From: Mesorhizobium australicum WSM2073
GTDB taxonomy: Bacteria > Pseudomonadota > Alphaproteobacteria > Rhizobiales > Rhizobiaceae
Length of the DNA: 64,000 bases
Assembly (NCBI RefSeq): GCF_000230995.2
Contig: NC_019973.1
Location: forward strand, 4,044,001 to 4,108,000
Direction of reading: 5' to 3'
Shown in pieces: positions 37,123-46,008 of the stretch (position 1 is its first letter; each line of letters begins with the position of its first letter). The notes beneath the pieces are model-generated. The model saw nothing but the letters and a program-made list of their open reading frames with translations, did not search any database and had not been told where the DNA came from. Made by a program: the position numbers and the translations under genes.

Positions 37123-38073
37123 ATGGTTCTCCTCCCTGCAGAACGCACGATATTGGCGGCTACCCTGGCGCTGGTGGCGGTTTGCCTTTTTCTTGTTTGG
37201 GAGAAAGGAACCGTCGTCTCGCTCGACGGATATATTCCTTCTGTTTATTTTGCCGTTCTCTTGATAATCATCGGCCAGGTCTACCGTCGGGTCCGCAAGG
37301 CGGAGCGCATTGCCCTCACCACACACATTCTGGCGCTGTTCATCGCCTATTCCGTGCCTGCCGCCCTTTTCAACATACTGTTGCTGCCGCGGCCATCGGA
37401 GCCGATCGACGCCATGCTTGTCCGGATGGATTCGTGGCTGGGATATTCCTGGCCGGGCTTTTGCGCCTGGATTGCGCAATATCCCCGCCTCTCGGATTTG
37501 CTTCGGCAAATCTACAACCTGACGCTGGCCCAGTTGCTGTTCACGTTTCTCTTCCTCGGCATGGCGAACGACCGGCGCCGCCTGCATGCGGCCGCATTGG
37601 GGACAGTAATAGCATCACTGGCGACCATATTCTGCTGGGCGCTGTTCCCGTCCGCCGGCGCCGCCGGCTACTGGACGCTGGCGCCGGAGGTGGACCGTAT
37701 TGTCCGGCCGGTCGTAAGCTCGGCTTATGGCACGGAATTGAATCGCCTGTTCGCCGAGGGCGTACCGGATGTTTCCAGCCTGAAAGTAACCGGTCTCATT
37801 GGGTTTCCTTCGTTTCATACCGTCATGGCGCTGATTTCGCTGATCGCGATCTGGCCCTACAGGCCGATGCGTTTTGCATTGATCCTGATCAGTGCCGCCT
37901 TGTTGCCTGCGATCCTCATCCAAGGCGGGCACAATCTGATGGATGTGTTCGGTGGAACGACGATCACGCTGATATCCTGGCGGCTCGGGTTAATGGTTTT
38001 CGATACGCAACTGCGCAATCTCCGCGGAAGTCCGCAGGTGCTGGCAACCGCTGAAAGCCAGGCGTCAGGATAA
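37123..38073 (+). CDS. PAP2 superfamily membrane phosphatase/transferase
   Basis: 316 aa with about six hydrophobic helices. Catalytic motifs of the PAP2/Aur1-like class: GLIGFPSFHTVMALISLIA (motif with catalytic His, about 225-243) and GGHNLMDVFGGTTIT (about 268-282). The first PAP2 motif KxxxxxxRP is degenerate (VDRIVRPV). Substrate could be a lipid phosphate or phosphoinositol. The 3' end overlaps the convergent HIT gene by 9 bases. The start sequence ATGGTTCTCC has no strong ribosome site. Confidence 0.82.
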   Translation: MVLLPAERTILAATLALVAVCLFLVWEKGTVVSLDGYIPSVYFAVLLIIIGQVYRRVRKAERIALTTHILALFIAYSVPAALFNILLLPRPSEPIDAMLVRMDSWLGYSWPGFCAWIAQYPRLSDLLRQIYNLTLAQLLFTFLFLGMANDRRRLHAAALGTVIASLATIFCWALFPSAGAAGYWTLAPEVDRIVRPVVSSAYGTELNRLFAEGVPDVSSLKVTGLIGFPSFHTVMALISLIAIWPYRPMRFALILISAALLPAILIQGGHNLMDVFGGTTITLISWRLGLMVFDTQLRNLRGSPQVLATAESQASG

Positions 38074-38499
38074 CGCCAACGCCGCTTTTATCCGGCGGGC
38101 GTTCTCAGCCAGCACCTCAGGCTTCTCTATTTCGCCCGAATGCGGCTTCAGCGGGATGCCATCGAAACGCGGAATGACGTGGACGTGGAGGTGATAGACA
38201 GTCTGCCCCGAAGCAGGCTCGTTGAATTGAATGATGGTGACACCGTCGGCGTCGAAGGCTTTTTTGACCGCTCGGGCCACTTTCTGAACAACCGTGAAAA
38301 GCGGGCCGAAGGTCAACGGATCGGCGTCGAGCAAGTTGCGCGACGGCGCTTTCGGCACCACCAGCGTATGGCCGGGTCCTTGCGGCATCACATCCATGAA
38401 AGCCACGACGGCTTCGTCCTCGTAAACGCGATGCGAGGGGATCTCTCCGCGCAGGATCTTTGCGAAGATGTTGTCGGTATCATAGGCGGCCTCAATCAT
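38065..38499 (-). CDS. HIT family protein
   Basis: 144 aa nucleotide-binding hydrolase of the Hint/HinT type. NIFAKILRGEIPSHRVYEDE is the N-terminal signature and VYHLHVHVIPRF the His triad HxHxHxx. It should cleave phosphoramidate or AMP conjugates; the physiological substrate is unclear. The start at 38499 is preferred to one at 38559 since homologues begin near here and GGAG precedes it. Confidence 0.92.
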   Translation of the reverse strand: MIEAAYDTDNIFAKILRGEIPSHRVYEDEAVVAFMDVMPQGPGHTLVVPKAPSRNLLDADPLTFGPLFTVVQKVARAVKKAFDADGVTIIQFNEPASGQTVYHLHVHVIPRFDGIPLKPHSGEIEKPEVLAENARRIKAALALS

Positions 38500-38577
38500 G
38501 GCAAACGCTCCGAAGTGTGCCTTGCCGTCCGGTGTAGCGAAGCGACCTGCGAGCAGCAAGGCGAAGCTGCGGTGCGA

Positions 38578-39798
38578 TCAATCGAGGTCGCCAATATCCT
38601 TGCGGAACGGGGTATGTTCTTCCAGATATTCACCCATCCGCTCTACCTCGCGCCGTTCGCGCCGGAGATAGTCGGCCACAGCGTTGCGCAGGCCAGGATG
38701 GGAAATGTAGTGGGCGGAATGCATGGTCACCGGCCGGTAGCCGCGCGCCAGCTTGTGTTCGCCTTGCGCGCCTGCCTCGACCACCTTCAGCTTGCGTTGG
38801 ATGGCGAAGTCGATGGCCTGGTGATAGCAAACCTCGAAATGCAGGTAGGGGTGATCCTCGATGCAGCCCCAGTTGCGGCCGTAGAGCGCGTCGGAGCCGA
38901 TGAAGTTGATGGCGCCGGCAATATAGCGCCCGTCGCGCCTGGCCATCACCAGCAGGATGTCGTCCGCCATGCGTTCGCCGATCAACGAGAAGAACTGGCG
39001 GTTCAGGTAGGGGCGGCCCCATTTGCGGCTGCCGGTGTCCATATAGAAGGCGAAGAAGTCGTCCCAGGCCTTTTCGGTCAGGTCCTTTCCGGTCAGCCAG
39101 TCGATCGAGATGCCATCGGCCAGCGCCTCGCGCCGTTCCTTCTTCATCGCCTTGCGTTTGCGTGAGGCAAGCGTGGCGAGAAAGTCGTCATAGGTTGAAA
39201 AGCCTTCGTTGAAGAAATGGAATTGCTGGTCGGTGCGATGCAGGAAGCCCGCGGCTTCCAGCGTCGCGACGTCGCTCTCCTGCACGAAGGTGACATGCGC
39301 AGAGGAGACGCCGAGCTTGTCGGCCACCATTTTGAGACCGGCCGCAAGCCCAGCCTTCACCGCATCCTGATCCTCGCCTTTGCCGACCAGCAGGCGAGGG
39401 CCGGTGACGGGGGTGAACGGCACGGCACTTTGCAGTTTTGGATAGTAACGGCCGCCGGCGCGCTCGAAGGCATCCGACCAGCCGTGATCGAACACGTATT
39501 CGCCCTGGCTGTGCGACTTGAGATAACAGGGAACGGCGCCGAGGAGCCTGCCTTGCGCGGTCTCCAGCCGCAGGTGATGACCTTGCCAGCCGGTGCGCCG
39601 CACCGCACAGCCGGAATCCTCCAGAGCGCTCAAAAAAGCGAATGAAACGAGCGGGTTGTACCCGGCCTCCGTGTCGCCACGCGTGGTTCCGGAAAAGCCG
39701 TTCCATTCGTCGCAGGTAAAGGCACCGATGCCGGCGGCGATGCGGATCGAATAGTCCGCATTCGCCATTTGCCCGTCGCCGTCATCACCCTGATCCAT
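38578..39798 (-). CDS. FemAB/GNAT-like acyltransferase (PF04339 type)
   Basis: 406 aa. Contains WNGFSGTTRGDTEAGYNPLVSFAFLSALEDSG near the N-terminus and KWGRPYLNRQFFSLIGERMADDILLVMA, GAINFIGSDALYGRNWGCIEDHPYLHFEVCYHQAIDFAI, and GEHKLARGYRPVTMHSAHYI in the C-terminal half, a pattern of the PF04339 family whose members are often labelled peptidoglycan-biosynthesis-like acyltransferases. The real substrate is not known. It may form an operon with the HIT gene, which starts 78 bases further on. Confidence 0.85.
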   Translation of the reverse strand: MDQGDDGDGQMANADYSIRIAAGIGAFTCDEWNGFSGTTRGDTEAGYNPLVSFAFLSALEDSGCAVRRTGWQGHHLRLETAQGRLLGAVPCYLKSHSQGEYVFDHGWSDAFERAGGRYYPKLQSAVPFTPVTGPRLLVGKGEDQDAVKAGLAAGLKMVADKLGVSSAHVTFVQESDVATLEAAGFLHRTDQQFHFFNEGFSTYDDFLATLASRKRKAMKKERREALADGISIDWLTGKDLTEKAWDDFFAFYMDTGSRKWGRPYLNRQFFSLIGERMADDILLVMARRDGRYIAGAINFIGSDALYGRNWGCIEDHPYLHFEVCYHQAIDFAIQRKLKVVEAGAQGEHKLARGYRPVTMHSAHYISHPGLRNAVADYLRRERREVERMGEYLEEHTPFRKDIGDLD

Positions 39799-39853
39799 GA
39801 GGCTTATTTAAGCTCCATTCGGGCCGCTACAAGTCACGTTTCGGGCACCCTGC

Positions 39854-40600
39854 TCAGGCGACTTCGACCAGGTCCGGTTCGAACCCTTCGAACGTCATCT
39901 GGTCGGCGTATCTAAAGGTCAGGTCGATCGCGGGCTGATCATGCACCGTCCAGGTGATGACAGGCATTTTGAGCTTTTCGCGCACGAAGCTGACAAACGG
40001 GTTCGGCAGATCGCCGGCGGCATAGGAGGTAAAGGCGAGTTCGTGCGCCAGCATGGCGAAATGTGCTTCGATCAGCTTGGCGTCCTTGCCATAGGCGGTC
40101 AATCCAGCCGGGATGCCGGGCGCGTGTTTGGGGAAATCGCGGATCAGCCAGTGATCGAATGACATGATCGCCGCCTTGCCCTTGTAGCGCTTGAGCATCT
40201 TGCCGACGCGCGCCACCAGGCCTTCGTCGCGACCGGGAGTTCCTTTCAGTTCGACGACCATGGGCACGCGACCATCGACGAGGTCGAGCGCTTCCTGCAA
40301 CGTCGGCACGTGATCCGCCGTGCCGCCAACCTTGAGCGCGGTAAGTTCGGCCGCGCTGCGTTGCCAGACGAAACCGTCCTGCCCGGTCAGCCGTTGCAAA
40401 TCGTCGTCATGGATCACGACGGGGATGCCGTCCGACGACAGATGCACGTCGCATTCGATCGCGTAGCCGCGTTCGGCCGCGGCAGCGAAGGCGGAAAGCG
40501 TGTTTTCCCAGCGCGTCTTGTTCATGTCGTGAAAGCCGCGATGGGCAACCGGCCGGGCCGTCAGCCAGGAGAGGTCGGTCATGTCAGCACCTACACTCAT
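39854..40600 (-). CDS. Glycerophosphodiester phosphodiesterase family protein
   Basis: 248 aa TIM-barrel enzyme hydrolysing glycerophosphodiesters to glycerol 3-phosphate and an alcohol. Active-site landmarks: VAHRGFHD (first catalytic His), ENTLSAFAAAAERGYAIECDVHLSSDG with the metal-binding Glu/Asp, VVIHDDDLQRLTG (second His) and VVELKG. No signal peptide, hence cytoplasmic. The ATG overlaps the RidA stop (ATGA). A second in-frame ATG 18 bases later is possible. Its product could feed the same glycerol phosphate pool as GlpK. Confidence 0.92.
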   Translation of the reverse strand: MSVGADMTDLSWLTARPVAHRGFHDMNKTRWENTLSAFAAAAERGYAIECDVHLSSDGIPVVIHDDDLQRLTGQDGFVWQRSAAELTALKVGGTADHVPTLQEALDLVDGRVPMVVELKGTPGRDEGLVARVGKMLKRYKGKAAIMSFDHWLIRDFPKHAPGIPAGLTAYGKDAKLIEAHFAMLAHELAFTSYAAGDLPNPFVSFVREKLKMPVITWTVHDQPAIDLTFRYADQMTFEGFEPDLVEVA

Positions 40601-41061
40601 TCGACTTCGAAGATCGCTTCGATTTCCACTGCGGCATTAAGCGGCAAGGAGGCGGTGCCGACGGCCGAGCGCGCGTGCTTGCCGCTTTCGCCGAGCGCGG
40701 CAACCAGGAAATCGGAGGCGCCGTTGGCGACCAGATGCTGCTCGACGAAGTCGGGGGCAGAGGCCACGAAGACGGTGATCTTCACCAGGCGACGGATCTT
40801 CTCGAGGTCGCCAAGTGCCGCCTTGGCTTGCGCCAGGATGTTGATGGCGCAGTATTTCGCCGCGTCCTTGCCGCTTGCCGTGTCGACGTCGCGGCCGAGC
40901 AGGCCGCTTGCCTGCAGCTTGCCGTCCTTGAGCGGCAACTGACCAGCGGTGAACAGCAGGTTGCCGGTCCTGCAATAGGGCACGTAGTTGGCGGCGGGTG
41001 CGGCGGCGACGGGAAGCGTCACGCCGAGATCACTTAGCCGCTTTTCGATTGTTTCACTCAT
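40597..41061 (-). CDS. RidA family protein (reactive imine deaminase-like)
   Basis: 154 aa, somewhat longer than the common 130-aa RidA and closer to the subgroup starting ETIEKRLSDLGVTLP. Landmarks: GNLLFTAGQLPLKDGK, CAINILAQAKAALGDLEKIRRLVKITVFVASAPDF and GKHARSAVGTASLPLNAAVEIEAIFEVE; the arginine of ARSAVG is the usual substrate-binding residue. It shares four bases with the GDPD gene downstream. Confidence 0.9.
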   Translation of the reverse strand: MSETIEKRLSDLGVTLPVAAAPAANYVPYCRTGNLLFTAGQLPLKDGKLQASGLLGRDVDTASGKDAAKYCAINILAQAKAALGDLEKIRRLVKITVFVASAPDFVEQHLVANGASDFLVAALGESGKHARSAVGTASLPLNAAVEIEAIFEVE

Positions 41062-41199
41062 TGCTTTTCCCTATTGCTGGAAGGCGCTGCGCTGGCCGGG
41101 CCGAAATTGCTATTTTTGCCTCGCTTCCGCCACGACTTTTTTTAAGCTGGACCATCTTTCCCTGCGGCCTGCCATCAGCCGCGACGATCGGAGTACCTC

Positions 41200-42030
41200 A
41201 TGCGCGCGACGCGCCTTGCATTCCACGCCGTTCTGTTGTCGGCGCTTTTGCCAACAGGCGCCGCTGTCGCCGCACCGGCGCTGCAGGCGCATCGCGCCGT
41301 CTATGATCTCACGCTCAAGAAGGCGGATGATCGGTCCGGCATCACCGGCATCACCGGCCGCATGGTCTACGAGTTCAATGGCTCGGCCTGCGAAGGCTAT
41401 ACGGTGAAATTCCGTTTCGTCACCCAGATCGCCACCAACGACAACACGAAGCTGACCGACCAGCAGACGACGACTTTCGAGGATGCCGAAGGCAAGACCT
41501 TTTCGTTCGTGACGAAATCCTTTGTCGACCAGAACCTCGACAAGGAGGTCAAGGGTATGGCCACGAAAGACGCGAAGGGCCTCAAGGTCGACATCGACAA
41601 GCCGGAGAAGAACAGTCTCGAACTCGCCGCCACCCAGTTTCCGACCCAGCATCTGGTCGAGCTGATCGGCAAGGCCGAAAAAGGCGAAAACTTCTATCAG
41701 ACCAACCTGTTCGACGGCTCGGAAGACGCCAACAAGGTGATGACGACCACCGTTGTCGTCGGCAAGAAGAGCGAGGCCGACAAGGCCGATCCGGAAGCGC
41801 CGGCATTGGCGAAGCTTGCCACCGACAAATACTGGCCGGTCGACATCGCCTATTTCGACGACAGCGCCCAGAACGGCGAGGAAGTGCCGGAATATCGGAT
41901 CAGCTTCAAGCTGCACGAGAACGGCATCACCCGTGATCTCGTCATGGACTATGGCGACTTCTCGATGACCGGCAAGCTGGTCAACCTGTCGCTGTTCGAC
42001 CAGACAAAGCCTTGCCCAGTATCGAAATAG
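41200..42030 (+). CDS. eipB: EipB-like periplasmic protein (DUF1849)
   Basis: 276 aa. Signal peptide 1-25 (MRATRLAFHAVLLSALLPTGAAVAAPA), then the DUF1849 beta-spiral with HRAVYDLTLKK, ITGRMVYEFNGSACEGYTVKFRFVT and a C-terminal LFDQTKPCPVSK. Two cysteines (in SACEGY and KPCPV) match the conserved disulfide of Brucella EipB, an envelope integrity protein needed for cell-surface stress resistance. The name is by family resemblance. Confidence 0.88.
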   Translation: MRATRLAFHAVLLSALLPTGAAVAAPALQAHRAVYDLTLKKADDRSGITGITGRMVYEFNGSACEGYTVKFRFVTQIATNDNTKLTDQQTTTFEDAEGKTFSFVTKSFVDQNLDKEVKGMATKDAKGLKVDIDKPEKNSLELAATQFPTQHLVELIGKAEKGENFYQTNLFDGSEDANKVMTTTVVVGKKSEADKADPEAPALAKLATDKYWPVDIAYFDDSAQNGEEVPEYRISFKLHENGITRDLVMDYGDFSMTGKLVNLSLFDQTKPCPVSK

Positions 42031-42066
42031 CAGGGTCGGGCAATTGAGCTGGCCGTGGCGGGCTTG

Positions 42067-42345
42067 ATGGCAGTCTATGTCGATGCGGCGATCTGGAAAT
42101 GGGCCGGCCATCTCTGGTGCCATCTCCTGGCCGACAACACCGACGAGTTGCATCGCTTTGCGGCGGAACTCGGCATCAAGCGCTCATCTTACCAAGGCCC
42201 GCCCAAGACATCCGCTCCGCATTATGACATAACCGGCTTCGAGCGCGACCGTGCGGTGCGGCTCGGCGCCATCGAGTGCAGCCGCGAGCAGATCGTCGCC
42301 ATCTTCCGGCGCGTGCGGGTGCCCAACGGAAAATCCAAGCGATGA
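42067..42345 (+). CDS. DUF4031 family protein
   Basis: 92 aa, with the pattern VYVDAAIWKWAGHLWCHLLADNTDELHRFAAELGI and YQGPPKTSAPHYDITGFERDRAVRLGA, which fits DUF4031. Start taken at ATG 42067; a GTG at 42055 is the alternative. Its stop overlaps the LysE-type gene start (ATGA, 42342-42345). Function unknown. Confidence 0.85.
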   Translation: MAVYVDAAIWKWAGHLWCHLLADNTDELHRFAAELGIKRSSYQGPPKTSAPHYDITGFERDRAVRLGAIECSREQIVAIFRRVRVPNGKSKR

Positions 42346-42953
42346 CACCAACGGCATTCCTGGCATATTGCGCCGCCGTGACGCTCGCCGCCGCCACGCC
42401 GGGGCCGGCGATGTTCGCGGTCATCACCAACGGTGTGTCGCGTGGGTTCCTGCGGGCCTTCATGGCCGGCCTTGGGGTCGCCGCCGGCGATGCCGTGCTC
42501 GTCACTCTGGCGCTGCTGGGGCTGGTGGCTCTGGCTCAGACCTTCGAATGGATCTTCCTCCTGTTGAAATATGCCGGCGCCGCCTATCTGATCTTTCTCG
42601 GCGTCAGGATGTGGCGGGCCTCGGTCGCGCAATCGAATGAGCCGCGGACGGGGCAGGCGAAATTGTCCCGATCCTTTCTGCTCGGCGCGTCCATAGCGCT
42701 CGGAAACCCGAAGGCGATCCTGTTCCATGCCTCGATCATGCCGCTGATTCTCGACCTCGACACGATGACCTTTTTCGATGGCCTGCTGGTGGTGGCGACC
42801 GTCATCAGCGTCAATATCGTGACGATGGGGGTCTATGCCGCGCTCGCGGGCCGGGCTTCGGGCTGGTTCAGGACACCCAGGCGCATGCGGCTGATGAACA
42901 GGTTCGCCGGCAGCGCCATGATCGGCACCGGAGCGCTGATTGCCGCACGCTAG
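42342..42953 (+). CDS. LysE family transporter
   Basis: 203 aa inner-membrane exporter with about six helices. The N-terminal AAATPGPAMFAVITNGVSRGFLRAFMAGLGVAAGDAV is the LysE/RhtB signature, and ASIALGNPKAILFHASIMP lies in the middle. Members export amino acids or related compounds; the substrate cannot be assigned. Translationally coupled to the DUF4031 gene through a four-base overlap. Confidence 0.9.
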   Translation: MTPTAFLAYCAAVTLAAATPGPAMFAVITNGVSRGFLRAFMAGLGVAAGDAVLVTLALLGLVALAQTFEWIFLLLKYAGAAYLIFLGVRMWRASVAQSNEPRTGQAKLSRSFLLGASIALGNPKAILFHASIMPLILDLDTMTFFDGLLVVATVISVNIVTMGVYAALAGRASGWFRTPRRMRLMNRFAGSAMIGTGALIAAR

Positions 42954-42973
42954 GCGTTAAAGCGCCGCCCCGC

Positions 42974-43002
42974 TTGCGTTTGTCGGACTTCCCCTCTATA
43001 TG
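42974..43002 (+). promoter_or_regulatory. Promoter and leader of rpsB
   Basis: TTGCGT, 17-base spacer, TATATG. Transcription would begin near 43009, giving a leader of about 120 bases before the rpsB ATG. The leader has complementary segments (CACGGAC 43018-43024 and GTCCGTG 43099-43105) that could close a long stem, as expected if S2 controls its own translation; this part is weak inference. Confidence 0.45.
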
Positions 43003-43130
43003 CGCGCTCATTCCACACACGGACTTTGGTGTCTGCCCGGGAGAAATCCGGCTGAGACCTCCGGTGGCGTTCGAGGACCTCGGTCCAAAAATGCCTGTGT
43101 CCGTGGAGGCTAACCGGAAAGGAACTTAGA

Positions 43131-43913
43131 ATGGCACTGCCTGATTTCAGCATGCGCCAGCTTTTGGAAGCTGGCATTCACTTCGGCCACCAGACCCACC
43201 GCTGGAACCCGAAGATGGCGTCCTACATCTACGGCGCCCGCAACAACATCCACATCATCGACCTCTCGCAGACGGTGCCTTTGCTGCACCAGGCGCTGAA
43301 GCAGGTTTCCGACACCGTCGCCAAGGGCGGCCGCGTGCTGTTCGTCGGCACCAAGCGCCAGGCGTCGGACATCGTTGCCGATGCGGCACAGCGTTCGGCC
43401 CAGTACTACGTCAACTCGCGTTGGCTCGGCGGCATGCTGACCAACTGGAAGACGATCTCGAACTCGATCCAGCGCCTGCGCAAGCTCGACGAGATGCTGG
43501 CCGGCGAAGCGCAAGGGTTGACCAAGAAGGAACGCCTGAACCTCGATCGCGAGCGCGAGAAGCTCGACAAGGCGCTCGGCGGTATCAAGGACATGGGCTC
43601 GACGCCCGACCTGATGTTCGTGATCGACACCAACAAGGAGGCGATCGCCATCCTCGAGGCCAAGCGCCTGGGCATCCCGGTCGTCGCCATCATCGATTCG
43701 AACTGCGATCCGGACAAGATCGATTTCCCGATCCCCGGCAATGACGACGCGGCCCGCGCCATCCAGCTTTATTGCGATCTGATCGCCAAGGCCGCCATCG
43801 ACGGCATCGCCCGTCAGCAGGGCGCGCTCGGCATGGATATCGGCGCTTCGGTCGAAGCTCCGGTCGAACCGGCGCTCGATCCGGCTCCGGCGTCGGAAGC
43901 CCCCGAGGCTTGA
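43131..43913 (+). CDS. rpsB: 30S ribosomal protein S2
   Basis: 260 aa. Signature regions: [70 protein letters not shown] and [28 protein letters not shown]. The tail after about 235 is Ala/Pro/Glu-rich. AAAGGAAC precedes the ATG. It is followed by two hairpins and tsf. Confidence 0.98.
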   Translation: MALPDFSMRQLLEAGIHFGHQTHRWNPKMASYIYGARNNIHIIDLSQTVPLLHQALKQVSDTVAKGGRVLFVGTKRQASDIVADAAQRSAQYYVNSRWLGGMLTNWKTISNSIQRLRKLDEMLAGEAQGLTKKERLNLDREREKLDKALGGIKDMGSTPDLMFVIDTNKEAIAILEAKRLGIPVVAIIDSNCDPDKIDFPIPGNDDAARAIQLYCDLIAKAAIDGIARQQGALGMDIGASVEAPVEPALDPAPASEAPEA

Positions 43914-43918
43914 TAATC

Positions 43919-43951
43919 GAAGGCCGGTTGCGGCCTTCATCTTTCTCATAT
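43919..43951 (+). terminator. Hairpin after rpsB, partial terminator
   Basis: Stem GAAGGCCG / CGGCCTTC with a GTTG loop (43919-43938), followed by the T-rich ATCTTTCTCATATTTT, 5 bases after the rpsB stop. Likely a leaky terminator that sets the ratio between rpsB and tsf messages. Confidence 0.5.
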
Positions 43952-43967
43952 TTTGGTACGCTAAACA

Positions 43968-43996
43968 GACGCACCATCGAATACCGATGGTGCGTC
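43968..43996 (+). promoter_or_regulatory. Perfect 12-bp hairpin ahead of tsf
   Basis: GACGCACCATCG - AATAC - CGATGGTGCGTC, a perfect 12-bp inverted repeat ending 25 bases before the tsf ATG. There is no T run behind it, so it is more likely a message-stabilising or translation-control element, or a protein site, than a terminator. Confidence 0.55.
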
Positions 43997-44021
43997 GGTG
44001 CATTTAAACAAAGAGGCGACA

Positions 44022-44942
44022 ATGAGCATTTCGGCTGCACAGGTCAAAGAACTCCGCGACTTGACCGGCGCGGGCATGATGGACTGCAAGGCGGCGTTGA
44101 ACGAGACCAACGGCAACTTGGAAGAGGCCGTTGACTGGCTGCGCAAGAAGGGTATCTCCAAGGCCGACAAGAAGGCTGGCCGTACGGCAGCCGAAGGCCT
44201 GATCGGCGTCGACAACGGTGTGCGTGAAGCTGCCGTGGTCGAGGTGAATTCCGAGACCGACTTCGTCGCCCGCAATGCCGCCTTCCAGGAAATCGTCGCC
44301 AACGTCGCCAAGGTGGCGCTTGCCTATGGCACGACCGAAGCGGTCGCCGCCGCCAAATATCCGGGCTCCGACAAGTCGGTCACCGACACCATCAAGGACG
44401 CGGTCGGCACTATCGGCGAGAATATGGGCTTCCGCCGCTCGGCCAAGCTCACCGTTCCGCATGGTGCGGTTGCGACCTATGTGCACAACGCTGTTGCCGA
44501 TGGTCTCGGCAAGCTCGGTGTGCTGGTCGCGATCGAGACCACGGGCAACGAGCATGCCGCCAATGCCTTTGGCCGCCAGGTCGCGATGCATGTCGCCGCC
44601 ACCAACCCGATGGCGCTGACCGCCGAGCAGATCGATCCGGCCGCGGTCGAGCGTGAGAAGGCAATCTTCTCCGACCAGGCGCGCCAGTCCGGCAAGCCGG
44701 AAGCCATCATCGAGAAGATGGTCGAGGGTCGCCTGCGCAAATTCTATGAGGAAGTCGTGCTCCTGAAGCAGGCCTTCGTGCTCAATCCCGACATCACCGT
44801 CGAGAAGGCGCTGCAGGATGCCGAAAAGGAAATCGGCGCGCCGGCCAAGATCACGGCCTATTTGCGCTTCGCCCTTGGCGAGGGCATCGAGAAGGAAGAG
44901 ACGGATTTCGCCGCGGAAGTCGCGGCGGCGGTCAAGAAGTAA
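44022..44942 (+). CDS. tsf: Elongation factor Ts
   Basis: 306 aa guanine-nucleotide exchange factor of EF-Tu. Begins with the UBA-like domain [52 protein letters not shown], then [13 protein letters not shown], the EF-Tu contact segment. Length is normal for alphaproteobacteria. The start at 44022 follows AGAGGCGACA. It ends 4 bases from the convergent LysR gene. Confidence 0.98.
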   Translation: MSISAAQVKELRDLTGAGMMDCKAALNETNGNLEEAVDWLRKKGISKADKKAGRTAAEGLIGVDNGVREAAVVEVNSETDFVARNAAFQEIVANVAKVALAYGTTEAVAAAKYPGSDKSVTDTIKDAVGTIGENMGFRRSAKLTVPHGAVATYVHNAVADGLGKLGVLVAIETTGNEHAANAFGRQVAMHVAATNPMALTAEQIDPAAVEREKAIFSDQARQSGKPEAIIEKMVEGRLRKFYEEVVLLKQAFVLNPDITVEKALQDAEKEIGAPAKITAYLRFALGEGIEKEETDFAAEVAAAVKK

Positions 44943-44946
44943 CTTC

Positions 44947-45891
44947 TTACCGGTCCATTTCGCCTGTGTTTTTTCGGCCGGACATCCGCTGGGATGCCCG
45001 GCCGATTTCGTTCGCGGTGTCGATAAAGGCCCTGAGTTTGGGCGCCATCGCCGCGCGACGCGGAAAGTAGAGGAAAAGGCCGGGTTCCTCGATCGCCGAT
45101 TGCGGCAGAACCTGCACCAGGCGACCGGCCGCGAGATCGGCGCGCGCCAGCGGCTCGAACATGTAGGCAAGGCCCACTCCGGCGAGAGCCAGGTCGATTG
45201 CCGCAAGCGAATCCGTCACGATGGCCGTACCGCTGGTTTCCATGACCACGTCCTTGCCGTCCCAGGTCAAATCCCAGCGATAGAGGGCACCGGAGCGAAC
45301 GAGACGGTATCCGATGCAATTGTGGTTCGCGAGATCGGCCACGCTGCGCGGACGGCCATGTTGCCCGATATAGGCGGGCGAGGCGACGATAACGGCTTTG
45401 AAGGGCTGCGTCAGTCGGATGGCCACCATGTCCTGGGCGATCATCTCGCCGAGCCGGATGCCGGCGTCAAAACCTTCGCCGACGATGTCGACCAACCCTT
45501 GATCAGCAAAAATCTCGACCGTGATGTCGGGATATCGCTCGGCCATCGCCGCCACGACCGGCGTCACCGCCAACGGCATTGCGATGTTGGAGGCGTTGAT
45601 CCTGAGCAGCCCGGACGGCCTACCCTTGACGCTGCGGATACGATCCATCCGCTCGGCGATATCCTGAAGGGCAGGGGCCGCCGTTTCCACCAGCGCCTTG
45701 CCCGCCTCGGTGAGCGAAACGCTGCGCGTCGTGCGCGCAAACAGCGGCTGGCCGATCCGCTCCTCGACGAGGCGCACTGCATGGCTGACCGCCGAAGGGC
45801 TCATGCCCAGTTCGGCCGCGGCAAGGGCAAAACCGCCGCGCCGGGCGACCGCAATGATGACAGGCAGATGGCTGAGCAGATCCCGGTCCAT
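44947..45891 (-). CDS. LysR family transcriptional regulator
   Basis: 314 aa. N-terminal winged helix-turn-helix (LLSHLPVIIAVARRGGFALAAAELGMSPSAVSHAVRLVEERIGQPLFARTTRSVSLTEAG), then a substrate-binding domain with the usual YPDITVEIFADQ and DAGIRLGE landmarks. Start at 45891 is preferred over 45909 since the latter lies in a dyad that looks like the operator. Divergent from the SnoaL-like and aldo-keto reductase genes, which it probably controls. Effector unknown. Confidence 0.9.
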   Translation of the reverse strand: MDRDLLSHLPVIIAVARRGGFALAAAELGMSPSAVSHAVRLVEERIGQPLFARTTRSVSLTEAGKALVETAAPALQDIAERMDRIRSVKGRPSGLLRINASNIAMPLAVTPVVAAMAERYPDITVEIFADQGLVDIVGEGFDAGIRLGEMIAQDMVAIRLTQPFKAVIVASPAYIGQHGRPRSVADLANHNCIGYRLVRSGALYRWDLTWDGKDVVMETSGTAIVTDSLAAIDLALAGVGLAYMFEPLARADLAAGRLVQVLPQSAIEEPGLFLYFPRRAAMAPKLRAFIDTANEIGRASQRMSGRKNTGEMDR

Positions 45892-45903
45892 TCGTGAACA
45901 GTA

Positions 45904-45929
45904 TCGCATAGTCTTTACGGACAATGCAA
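45904..45929. promoter_or_regulatory. Imperfect dyad, possible LysR operator
   Basis: TCGCATAGTC - 6 bases - GACAATGCAA: the two arms match at 8 of 10 positions as an inverted repeat. It lies 12 bases ahead of the chosen LysR start and 80 bases from the divergent gene, the usual position for a LysR recognition site. Confidence 0.4.
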
Positions 45930-46008
45930 TCTTATCGACGCCGAGGCAGAGGTCCACATTGTCGCTAACACATCGGCGATCGGGCTGATGGTATCGAGGA
46001 GAAGAGAC

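Noticed and set aside
42954..43130. Named riboswitch or ribosomal leader RNA ahead of rpsB
   Set aside because: Complementary segments exist but are short, and I do not recognise a known consensus; kept only as a promoter/leader note.
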